From NCBI GenBank assembly GCA_016933985.1, contig JAFGTU010000011.1:1-5195 (forward strand): a stretch of 5,195 bases of DNA, written 5' to 3'. Position 1 is the first letter of the stretch; every line of letters starts with the position of its first letter. Origin of the DNA: Sedimentisphaerales bacterium. Its GTDB lineage: Bacteria; Planctomycetota; Phycisphaerae; Sedimentisphaerales; Anaerobacaceae. Shown here in pieces: positions 1-5,195 of the stretch. The translations under genes were made by a program, and so were the position numbers. The notes beneath the pieces were generated by a model. That model saw nothing but the letters and a program-made list of their open reading frames with translations, was not told the origin of the DNA and made no database searches.

Positions 1-1179
1 GCCGACATTGCCGGGGCCGAGATCAGCGTCGAGGCGGAGAAGCGAGGGCCGCCCACGGGCGCTCCGATCACCGTGCGAATAATCGGCAAGGACTTCAATG
101 TGCTCGAGCAGTTGAGCGACGAGGGCCGCCGCGCTATTGCCGATGTGCCGAATATTATCAACCTGCGCAGCGATCTGGAGGCGACTCGTCCCGAACTAGC
201 GTTTACTGTTGACCGTCGCGTCGCCATGCTGCTTGGCGTCAACACCGCTACCGTCGGCAACTTCCTGAAAATGGCGGTCTTCGGGACCAAGGTGGGGACT
301 TATCGGCAGTACAACGACGAGTACGATATCACCGTCCGGCTGCCTCTTGCTGATCGGGTGAATATCGATGGTATATCCGACCTAAGAATCCCGAATGCGT
401 CCGGCCAAGCCGTGCCGCTCAGATCGGTCGGAAGTTTTGAGTACAGCGGCGGATTCGGGACGATCAGCAGGGTCAACCAGAAGCGGGTGGTCACACTCAC
501 CGCCGATGCCGAGGGCCGCCTAAGCTCGGAAGTGCTCAGAGATGTGCAGGGCCGCCTGGCCGCGCTTACCCTGCCGATGGGATATGAAATTCGTTATGCG
601 GGGGAGAAAGAAACCGAAGACGAGGCGCGGGCCTTCCTCGGCAAGGCGTTTGGCATTGGCCTGCTTTTGATTACCCTTGTGCTGGTTATCCAGTTCAACT
701 CGCTCAAAGTGCCGTTTATTATTATGACAACGGTGATCCTCTCGTTAATCGGCGCATTCGTGGGACTGTTGGCGTGGGGGCTACCCTTCGGAATCATCAT
801 GAGCGGGATTGGCGTGATAAGTTTGGCCGGCGTGGTCGTGAACAACGCAATCGTTCTTCTTGATTACACGTGGCAGTTGCAGCGGCGGGGGATGGACCTT
901 ATTTCCGCCGCGGCCGAGGCAGGCGTAACGCGGTTGAGGCCGGTCCTGCTGACGGCGAGCACGACAATCATCGGCCTGCTGCCGACCGCAATTGGCGTCT
1001 CTTACGATTTTCATACGCTGGCCTGGTCCACGAAAAGCGAGTCCAGCCAGTGGTGGGGCAATATGGCGGTGGTTGTCATCTTCGGTCTGGGCTTTGCGAC
1101 TATCCTGACGCTAGTGGTCGTTCCATCGCTGTACGTGCTTCTGAGCCGGTTAGGACTCCGTAAGTCCTTGGATAAGTGA
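1..1179 (+). CDS. RND-family efflux transporter, C-terminal part (5' end outside window)
   Basis: Inner-membrane proton-driven efflux pump subunit of the AcrB/HAE-like RND superfamily, normally working as a trimer with a periplasmic adaptor and an outer-membrane channel. The frame is open from base 1 and gives 392 residues before TGA; a full protein is about 1,000-1,100, so roughly the last third is present. Residues 1-200 are periplasmic porter/docking sequence, including the GPPTGAP motif at 16-22 that is typical of the second periplasmic loop. Five hydrophobic helices follow (about 216-233, 238-256, 262-288, 312-333, 354-381), matching TM8-TM12. The family motif VVNNAIVLLDY lies in the TM10 region (279-289) and LRPVLLTASTTIIGLLP in TM11. 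Asn occupies the area where AcrB has its TM10 Lys; this occurs in other RND subfamilies and is not a defect by itself. The GTG at 73 is an internal codon, not the start. The substrate cannot be told from this part. Confidence 0.95.
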   Translation, partial: ADIAGAEISVEAEKRGPPTGAPITVRIIGKDFNVLEQLSDEGRRAIADVPNIINLRSDLEATRPELAFTVDRRVAMLLGVNTATVGNFLKMAVFGTKVGTYRQYNDEYDITVRLPLADRVNIDGISDLRIPNASGQAVPLRSVGSFEYSGGFGTISRVNQKRVVTLTADAEGRLSSEVLRDVQGRLAALTLPMGYEIRYAGEKETEDEARAFLGKAFGIGLLLITLVLVIQFNSLKVPFIIMTTVILSLIGAFVGLLAWGLPFGIIMSGIGVISLAGVVVNNAIVLLDYTWQLQRRGMDLISAAAEAGVTRLRPVLLTASTTIIGLLPTAIGVSYDFHTLAWSTKSESSQWWGNMAVVVIFGLGFATILTLVVVPSLYVLLSRLGLRKSLDK

Positions 1180-1216
1180 TACTTAGAGCAATTGACCGGC
1201 GCGGCGGGGGAATTTT

Positions 1217-1269
1217 TTTCTGCAATTTTCTGAAAATGTGCTGCCTTTGCAACATGCGAAGCGTATAAT
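1217..1269 (+). promoter_or_regulatory. Candidate sigma70-type promoter with UP-element-like block
   Basis: A perfect TATAAT sits at 1264-1269. With a 17-bp spacer the -35 hexamer would be CTGCCT (1241-1246), only 3 of 6 matches to TTGACA. Directly upstream, 1217-1238 is AT-rich and contains AATTTTCTGAAAA, close to the UP-element pattern of T-tract, short gap and A-tract. It falls at about -59 to -38 if transcription starts near 1276. This would give a 5' leader of about 33 nt before the small ORF at 1309. The -10 box is seen directly; the rest is inference from position. Confidence 0.45.
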
Positions 1270-1308
1270 CAGTACAGCGCATTGACTTTGTATTTTTGGA
1301 GCGGAATT

Positions 1309-1452
1309 ATGAAGTGGGATGTGTCGCAGCTTCTTTGGGATTTTTCATTGTCTGCTTGGACTATGCGGCTTGGATTTGCCCTTCAAACAGGCGGCGAGCC
1401 CGGCCTAAGCGGCTTCAACAGACCAATTTACCTTGAGGGCCGAAAGCGGTGA
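1309..1452 (+). CDS. Small Trp-rich ORF (47 aa) leading pgl; function unknown
   Basis: I do not recognise this family. ATG at 1309 is preceded by GGAG (1298-1301) with 7-nt spacing, and TGA is at 1450-1452. Only 4 nt separate the stop from the pgl ATG, so translational coupling with pgl is likely if the frame is real. The N-terminal half reads MKWDVSQLLWDFSLSAW, with Trp at residues 3, 10 and 17, an exact heptad spacing that would put all three on one helix face. The C-terminal half is Gly/Pro-containing and ends in the basic GRKR. There is no signal peptide and no clear membrane span. It could be a small protein, a leader peptide controlling pgl, or chance. The promoter, ribosome binding site and tight junction favour real translation; the lack of a known homologue keeps confidence moderate. 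Confidence 0.45.
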   Translation: MKWDVSQLLWDFSLSAWTMRLGFALQTGGEPGLSGFNRPIYLEGRKR

Positions 1453-1456
1453 AGTT

Positions 1457-2212
1457 ATGGAGACTATTGCCAAACACAAGCCGAATATCGAGATAGCAAC
1501 CGATGCTGAAGGGGTTGCTCGCAAAAGTGTTGACGTCTTTGTCGGCGACGCGCGAAAGGCGATTGCCGCCAACGACGTTTTCTACGTCGCGGTCTCAGGC
1601 GGGCACACCCCGAAACGCTTTTTCGAGTTGCTGGGCCGGACTTCGCAGGCCCAGGCCCTTGCCTGGGACAAGATTCAGCTTTTCTGGGTGGATGAGCGGT
1701 ATGTCCCGCCCGATTCGCCGTGGAGCAATTACAAGCTTGCCGCCGAGACCTTTCTCGATAAGGTTGCCATCCCACAGTCGAACATCCATCGAATCCCAAC
1801 CGAGTTTGGAGATTTCAAGGTTGCCGCCAGGTCATACGAGGAAACCATCCGCACGACTTTCGGCGTCGGCCGGGATGAGCTGCCGGTGTTTGATTTGATG
1901 ATGCTCGGCATGGGCGTTGACGGTCATATCGGCTCGCTATTTCCCGATTGCTATGCGTGTTTTGACACCGCCGCCCTCGCTTCCGTTGTCTATCTGTTGG
2001 GCGACAGGCACGACCGAATAACGCTGACGCATCCGGTCATGTGCGCCGCCTCTCACCTGACGGTGCTCGTTTGCGGCAGTGAAAAGGCCGACATCTTGAA
2101 GAGAGTTTTCAACACGGACCCCGACGACATCCGCTATCCCGCCCACATACTCTGGCCCGTCCTCGACAAAGTGACATGGCTCCTCGACTCCGCCGCCGCA
2201 AGGGCAATATAA
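1457..2212 (+). CDS. pgl: 6-phosphogluconolactonase
   Basis: Cytosolic enzyme of the oxidative pentose phosphate pathway, hydrolysing 6-phospho-glucono-1,5-lactone to 6-phosphogluconate. The 251-aa product has the usual length for the DevB/Pgl family of the NagB/RpiA-like fold. Visible signatures, in order, are SGGHTP (47-52, phosphate-binding loop), FWVDER (76-81), SNYKLAAETFL (90-100), GMGVDGHIGSLFP (151-163, with the probable catalytic His in DGH), RITLT (187-191) and a C-terminal W241-LLD. The common form of the fourth motif is DGHTASLFP, so Ile-Gly here is a mild variation. The ATG at 1457 is preferred over the in-frame TTG at 1433: conserved sequence begins after 1457, and GGTGA (1448-1452) is a weak Shine-Dalgarno. 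It probably follows the 47-codon ORF in one transcript. No glucose-6-phosphate dehydrogenase gene is present in the window. Confidence 0.95.
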   Translation: METIAKHKPNIEIATDAEGVARKSVDVFVGDARKAIAANDVFYVAVSGGHTPKRFFELLGRTSQAQALAWDKIQLFWVDERYVPPDSPWSNYKLAAETFLDKVAIPQSNIHRIPTEFGDFKVAARSYEETIRTTFGVGRDELPVFDLMMLGMGVDGHIGSLFPDCYACFDTAALASVVYLLGDRHDRITLTHPVMCAASHLTVLVCGSEKADILKRVFNTDPDDIRYPAHILWPVLDKVTWLLDSAAARAI

Positions 2213-2266
2213 CCCGCCGCTTGTCCTTGTAGTAATCGAGGGTACTGGTATCTCCCCTGTAGGCGT

Positions 2267-2316
2267 AGCCGGATTTAAGGTTCTTTGGCGCTCTGTGCGT
2301 CGAAAGAGCCGGATTT
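2267..2316. repeat. 10-bp direct repeat AGCCGGATTT, copies 40 bp apart
   Basis: AGCCGGATTT occurs at 2267-2276 and again at 2307-2316, exactly 40 bp later, in the spacer between pgl and ptsI. Flanks diverge within two bases. The spacing is close to four helical turns, which would suit a regulator binding twice on one face, but two short copies can also arise by chance. Confidence 0.3.
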
Positions 2317-2355
2317 TACTTGCCTTTATGCGGAAAACCGCCACAATGCCGAATG

Positions 2356-2361
2356 TATTAT
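2356..2361 (+). promoter_or_regulatory. Possible -10 box for ptsI
   Basis: TATTAT matches the TATAAT consensus at five of six positions and lies 33 nt before the ptsI ATG. No convincing -35 hexamer is found 16-18 bp upstream (the region reads GAAAAC), so this is only a candidate for an activated or weak promoter. ptsI may instead be transcribed from the pgl promoter. Confidence 0.25.
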
Positions 2362-2394
2362 AGAACGAGTGCAGTATTGCAGTGAAAGGCTGCT

Positions 2395-4134
2395 ATGGAA
2401 ATAAAGAAGGGGATCGCCGTTTCGCCGGGCATTTCGATAGCCAAGTCTCTGATCATCGATTCGGAGGACTATCGTATTCCGCGTCGGCCCATAGAGCCGT
2501 CGCAGCGCATCATAGAGACACAGCGGATAAAGAACGCCTTCGCCGCCGCTTCTCGAGAACTGACCAAACTGGCCGACGCCCAGGATAAGTCCGGAGGAGG
2601 CAAGATAGAGGATATTTTCGCCGTTCACCTGCGTTTCCTGCGCGACAAGAGCCTGAAAAAGCGAATAACAGACCTCGTCCAGTCTGAGCTGGTGACCGCC
2701 GAGTACGCCGTCTCGAAGGTTCTCAGGGATGTCGCCGCGCACTTCTCAAAGGTCAAGGATGCGTACATCAGCGAGCGTGCCGACGACATCAACGACATCG
2801 AGAAGCGTTTGCTCAGACAGCTTCTTGGCGGCAAACGCGAGAATATCGATAACCTTACGGAAGAGGTTGTCGTGGTAGCCCGCGAATTGAGTCCCACTAA
2901 GACGGCCGGTTTCGATAAGAGGTACGTCAAAGGCATCGCCAGCGACGCCGGTGGGCGGACGTCTCACGCCGCGATCGTCGCCCGCTCTCTCGGCATCCCG
3001 GCCGTGGTCGCTCTCGAGGACTTCACCGAGTACGTCCGCGGCGGCGACACAATCATCGTGGACGGCAATCGCGGAATCGTAATTGTCAACCCGGATAGGG
3101 ATACCGTCGCCCAGTACGAAAAGTACTCGCGTGAATTTCTCGCCCTCGAGCACAAATTCGATGCCCTGCGCGACCTGCCAGCAGTGACACGCGACGGCAC
3201 CAAAATCACGCTTCTCGGCAACATCGAGTTCCCGGACGAAGCGGAGTCGGTCCTGGAGAAGGGCGGGCAGGGCATCGGCCTCTACAGAACCGAGTTCCTG
3301 TATCTGAACAGCCAAACCGAACCGACCGAGGGCGAACACTACGAGGCTTACGCCGAGACTATGAGCTTCTTCAAGGGCAAGTCAGTGGTCATTAGGACGA
3401 TGGATCTCGGCGCCGACAAATTCACGCAATCGAGAAGATTCTCTCGCGAGCCCAACCCGTTCCTGGGCCTGCGATCCATTCGCTTCTGCCTGCAGAACCT
3501 CTCGCTATTCAAGACCCAACTGCATGCAATTCTGCGTGCATCGGTGCTCGGCAGGCTCAAGATAATGTTCCCGCTGATTACCAGCATTCATGAGATTAAG
3601 CAGGCCCGCCTGATACTGCGGGACGTGATGGAAGACCTCGACGATGAGAAGATCCCCTACAACAGGCAAATCGAGGTGGGCATTATGATCGAGACGCCTT
3701 CCGCGGCGCTGACCGCGTATCACTTGGCTAAGGAAGTCGATTTCTTCAGCATCGGCACGAACGACCTGACGCAATACACCCTTGCCGTCGATAGGGGCAA
3801 CGAGCTGGTCTCGACCCTGTATTCATCTTCGGACCCTGCCGTTCTGCGGCTGATCCGAACGGTTCTCCAGGATGCGCACAAGGCCCGGATAGAAACGAGC
3901 GTCTGCGGCGAAATGGCGTCCGAGCCGGAATATATTATGCTGCTGCTCGGAATGGGTGTGCGAACCGTCTCGATCGCGCCGCCGATGATGCCGGAGATTA
4001 AGCAGGTCATCCGCTCGGTGACAATTGAAGACTGCAACAGCGTGGCAAGGCGGGTCCTTGAGCTGAATTCCGAGAGGCAAATTTCAGCCTATCTTCGCAC
4101 AGCCGCAAGAAGAATTCTGCCTGAAGCATTCTGA
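2395..4134 (+). CDS. ptsI: PTS enzyme I (phosphoenolpyruvate-protein phosphotransferase)
   Basis: Cytosolic first enzyme of the phosphotransferase system: it autophosphorylates from phosphoenolpyruvate and passes the phosphate to HPr. At 579 aa it is normal length (E. coli EI is 575) and has no N-terminal GAF domain, which argues against PtsP. The N-terminal HPr-interacting/phosphohistidine domain starts at GIAVSPGI (6-13) and includes the SERADDINDIEKRLL helix. The active-site His is H191 in GGRTSHAAI. The C-terminal PEP-binding barrel shows R298 (LYRTEFLY), R334 (IRTMDLGADK), NPFLGLRSIR, E433 (MIETPSA), N456/D457 (GTNDLTQY), R467 (DRGN) and the general-acid C504 (VCGEMASEP), all offset by two from E. 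coli. It is therefore expected to be active. The ATG is supported by GAAAGG (2384-2389), 5 nt upstream. No HPr, HPr kinase or enzyme II gene is in view, so it may serve sugar uptake or a purely regulatory PTS. Confidence 0.97.
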   Translation: MEIKKGIAVSPGISIAKSLIIDSEDYRIPRRPIEPSQRIIETQRIKNAFAAASRELTKLADAQDKSGGGKIEDIFAVHLRFLRDKSLKKRITDLVQSELVTAEYAVSKVLRDVAAHFSKVKDAYISERADDINDIEKRLLRQLLGGKRENIDNLTEEVVVVARELSPTKTAGFDKRYVKGIASDAGGRTSHAAIVARSLGIPAVVALEDFTEYVRGGDTIIVDGNRGIVIVNPDRDTVAQYEKYSREFLALEHKFDALRDLPAVTRDGTKITLLGNIEFPDEAESVLEKGGQGIGLYRTEFLYLNSQTEPTEGEHYEAYAETMSFFKGKSVVIRTMDLGADKFTQSRRFSREPNPFLGLRSIRFCLQNLSLFKTQLHAILRASVLGRLKIMFPLITSIHEIKQARLILRDVMEDLDDEKIPYNRQIEVGIMIETPSAALTAYHLAKEVDFFSIGTNDLTQYTLAVDRGNELVSTLYSSSDPAVLRLIRTVLQDAHKARIETSVCGEMASEPEYIMLLLGMGVRTVSIAPPMMPEIKQVIRSVTIEDCNSVARRVLELNSERQISAYLRTAARRILPEAF

Positions 4135-4145
4135 GAGCCGTGTAA

Positions 4146-4163
4146 GGTGTGATAATTCGCACC
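4146..4163 (+). terminator. Hairpin downstream of ptsI, weak terminator candidate
   Basis: GGTGTG (4146-4151) and CGCACC (4158-4163) can pair over a 6-nt ATAATT loop, with one G-T pair, 12 nt after the ptsI stop. No T-tract follows, so it is not a classical intrinsic terminator. It may be an mRNA-stabilising 3' hairpin or chance. Confidence 0.3.
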
Positions 4164-4346
4164 AACCGACCATCTCCGAAAGGATTGGCATGAGAACGAC
4201 CTTGCTTACGAGGGCCTAAGCGATGAATTCGCCCCCGAAGTCCGCAAGTCAAGACCACGACTCTTCGATTTATCAAACATCCGCCCCCCAACAACGCCAA
4301 CCGACAAAACAACTACCATCGTCATCAATTACAAATGAGAACGTCT
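4164..4346. other. Convergent intergenic stretch, no gene supported
   Basis: This spacer lies between the ends of ptsI and the - strand PAAR-like gene. It holds a 9-codon frame at 4190-4219 behind an AAAGGA and a 53-codon frame beginning at 4223, which runs antisense into the PAAR-like gene. The latter is polar and Ser/Gln/Pro-rich with no recognisable feature. I do not call either as a gene. Confidence 0.5.
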
Positions 4347-4361
4347 GCCCTCTTTCAGGGC
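4347..4361 (-). terminator. Short GC hairpin at the 3' end of the PAAR-like gene
   Basis: On the - strand GCCCT-GAAAG-AGGGC forms a 5-bp GC-rich stem that overlaps the TGA stop (4357-4355). Only a broken T-rich stretch follows (TTCTCATTTGT), so termination would be weak. Its placement at the gene end is the main support. Confidence 0.3.
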
Positions 4362-4810
4362 GCTATCATCACCTTCGTCTGTGAGGGCATGGGGTAACTG
4401 CCTGCCATCCCGATATGGTAGCAGTTCAGACAGACAGGCTGGCCGTTCTTGGGCAAATAGGCTACCGCCGCCTTGTTGCAGTTGGGCGCCTGACACATCA
4501 GCCCGGAATTACGCGGCAGCAATTCACCGTGATGATAATCCATCAATTTGGTCATCTTCACATAACACGGACCCATGATGGTTCCACTAACCACGCCTCC
4601 GGAGGCTCCCGCCTGGTCTCCCATGGAGCTGGGGATTTTCGATCCATGGACTATAGGGTGTTTAAAGTACATTGTTGCCATATTTGGCAAACCCGATAAG
4701 CCGGAGCCCATACTTGGATACGGTATGGGAATCGGACCTGCATGGGACGGGACTCGACAAATGTCGGGGAGGCTAAAATTGGCGCCGCCCATTCCTGTGG
4801 CTGAAAACAT
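4355..4810 (-). CDS. PAAR-like (DUF4150-type) spike-tip protein with cysteine-rich C-terminal tail
   Basis: PAAR-like proteins of this type cap the VgrG-like spike of type VI secretion or related contractile injection systems and help load effectors. In the 151-aa product residues 1-85 match the DUF4150 pattern: an N-terminal GMGG stretch, PDICRVPS (15-22, family form PDVCKTP), the hallmark PIPIPYP (26-32), then IPSSMGDQAGASGGVVSG (59-76) and IMGP (78-81). Beyond the usual domain, residues about 90-151 carry C106, C111, C127 and C130 (CX4C, 15 residues, CX2C), spaced like a zinc ribbon, with H93-H94 nearby. The tail is too short for a typical toxin domain and may be an adaptor or metal-binding module. 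The start at 4810 is fixed by AAGGAG (4824-4819), 8 nt upstream. No VgrG, Hcp, sheath or immunity gene is visible; the family assignment is firm from motifs, the machine it serves is inferred. Confidence 0.85.
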   Translation of the reverse strand: MFSATGMGGANFSLPDICRVPSHAGPIPIPYPSMGSGLSGLPNMATMYFKHPIVHGSKIPSSMGDQAGASGGVVSGTIMGPCYVKMTKLMDYHHGELLPRNSGLMCQAPNCNKAAVAYLPKNGQPVCLNCYHIGMAGSYPMPSQTKVMIAP

Positions 4811-4811
4811 A

Positions 4812-5095
4812 TCAATATCTCCTTGAACGTGGGTTTATGATCAGAACACACTCAGCCACGCGGCCGAATGGAATCGTCCTTCCCTTGCCCGAAATTTCCC
4901 ACTTGAATTCATAAACGGCATTTCTGTACGCCTTGACAATCTGAATGAGATACTGCCTAGAACGCAAGCCCCATAATACAAGACTTCCATCTCAATTCCA
5001 GGATAATTCCACCAGGTTCCGCATACCGTGCCGGAAGAACCGGCAAAGAGTCGAGCATGTAATTCAAGAACCCACTTTTCCAACTATTTTGGCAT
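4812..5095 (-). pseudogene. Probable disrupted small gene upstream of the PAAR-like gene
   Basis: No single frame explains this stretch. At 5095-5093 an ATG has a good GGAGG four nt upstream, but the frame reads Met-Pro-Lys and then TAG. The same frame stays open beyond TAG for about 80 codons (LEKWVLELHARLFAG, then GTWWNYPGIEMEVLYYG) to a stop at 4841. Another frame is open from 4991 to a TGA at 4814-4812 and reads QYLIQIVKAYRNAVYEF followed by SGKGRTIPFGRVAECVLI. Its stop is one base before the PAAR-like ATG, as expected for the end of an operon partner. An early amber codon plus one single-base frameshift near 4950-4970 would join the pieces into one protein of about 90 residues. Alternatives are a genuine 51-aa protein starting at TTG 4967, sequencing errors, or no gene. 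I do not recognise the family. Confidence 0.3.
4819..4824 (-). promoter_or_regulatory. Strong ribosome binding site of the PAAR-like gene
   Basis: AAGGAG on the - strand stands 8 nt before the ATG at 4810-4808, near-ideal spacing. It lies inside the 3' end of the upstream reading frame that stops at 4812, an arrangement typical of translationally coupled operon genes. Confidence 0.75.
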
Positions 5096-5195
5096 GCCGC
5101 CTCCGGTCCCCTCCCCGTCTATTGGCTAAACGCCGCTATACTGAGAAGCTATGTTAATTCCATAAGTACGTTCAATCTATGTTTAGAGGTCCACC
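5096..5195. other. Upstream region of the - strand pair, no feature supported
   Basis: All three - strand frames contain stops here, and the sequence is AT-rich toward the window edge. A TTGAAC (5175-5170, - strand) could be a -35 element, but no acceptable -10 follows at 16-18 bp. The only usable signal is the purine-rich GGGAGGGGACCGGAGG just before 5095. This is where a promoter for the - strand genes would be expected, but I cannot point to one. Confidence 0.4.

Noticed and set aside
1196..1219. GC-rich stretch followed by seven T residues after the RND gene, resembling an intrinsic terminator
   Set aside because: The best stem is only CCG/CGG around GCG (1196-1204), and the T-run starts nine bases after it; no stable hairpin abuts the T-run.
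1180..1456. Possible structured RNA or riboswitch ahead of pgl
   Set aside because: I saw no tRNA, SRP RNA or known riboswitch consensus; a short ORF with its own ribosome binding site explains the stretch better.
1503..1898. 131-codon + strand frame inside pgl
   Set aside because: It overlaps pgl in a different frame, and the pgl frame carries all the family motifs.
2330..2341. GCGGAAAACCGC hairpin upstream of ptsI
   Set aside because: A four-base-pair stem without a T-tract is too weak to call a terminator or riboswitch element.
2746..3339. 197-codon - strand frame inside ptsI
   Set aside because: It lies wholly opposite conserved ptsI sequence, including the H191 motif; it is a shadow frame produced by GC-biased codons.
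4007..4312. 101-codon - strand frame overlapping the end of ptsI
   Set aside because: It is antisense to the conserved ptsI C-terminus, has no recognisable motif, and looks like a shadow frame.
4223..4384. 53-codon + strand frame after ptsI
   Set aside because: Low-complexity polar composition, no good ribosome binding site, and 30 nt of antisense overlap with the PAAR-like gene.

Overview
The window looks like bacterial chromosome of moderate to high GC content. It carries three well-conserved genes on the + strand (an RND transporter fragment, 6-phosphogluconolactonase, and PTS enzyme I) and a separate, more AT-rich accessory end on the - strand. The style of the genes resembles what I associate with Planctomycetota (Phycisphaerae-like), but no taxonomic marker is present. 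That placement is a weak inference.

Layout. Positions 1-1179 are the C-terminal third of an RND-family efflux transporter, cut by the window edge. Positions 1180-1456 look like a gap but hold a TATAAT -10 box behind an AT-rich UP-element-like block. These are followed by a previously unlisted 47-codon reading frame (1309-1452) with a good ribosome binding site, which stops 4 nt before the ATG of 6-phosphogluconolactonase (pgl, 1457-2212). After a 182-bp spacer comes ptsI (2395-4134), a full-length PTS enzyme I with every catalytic residue I checked in place. No HPr or enzyme II gene is visible.

At the right end, convergent with ptsI, a - strand gene (4810-4355) encodes a 151-aa PAAR-like protein of the DUF4150 type. 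It would be a spike-tip protein of a type VI secretion or related contractile injection machine. It carries an unusual C-terminal extension with four cysteines spaced like a zinc ribbon. Just upstream of it on the same strand (about 5095-4812) lies what looks like a broken or frameshifted small gene. Its last reading frame stops one base before the PAAR-like start codon.

How the genes fit together. Pgl (oxidative pentose phosphate pathway) and enzyme I (phosphoenolpyruvate-dependent phosphotransfer) both belong to central carbon metabolism or its control, and could share regulation, but the spacer between them leaves this open. The RND gene and the PAAR-like gene are not obviously linked to them. 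The two points most worth following are the PAAR-like protein with its cysteine tail, and the Trp-rich small ORF that appears to lead the pgl transcript.
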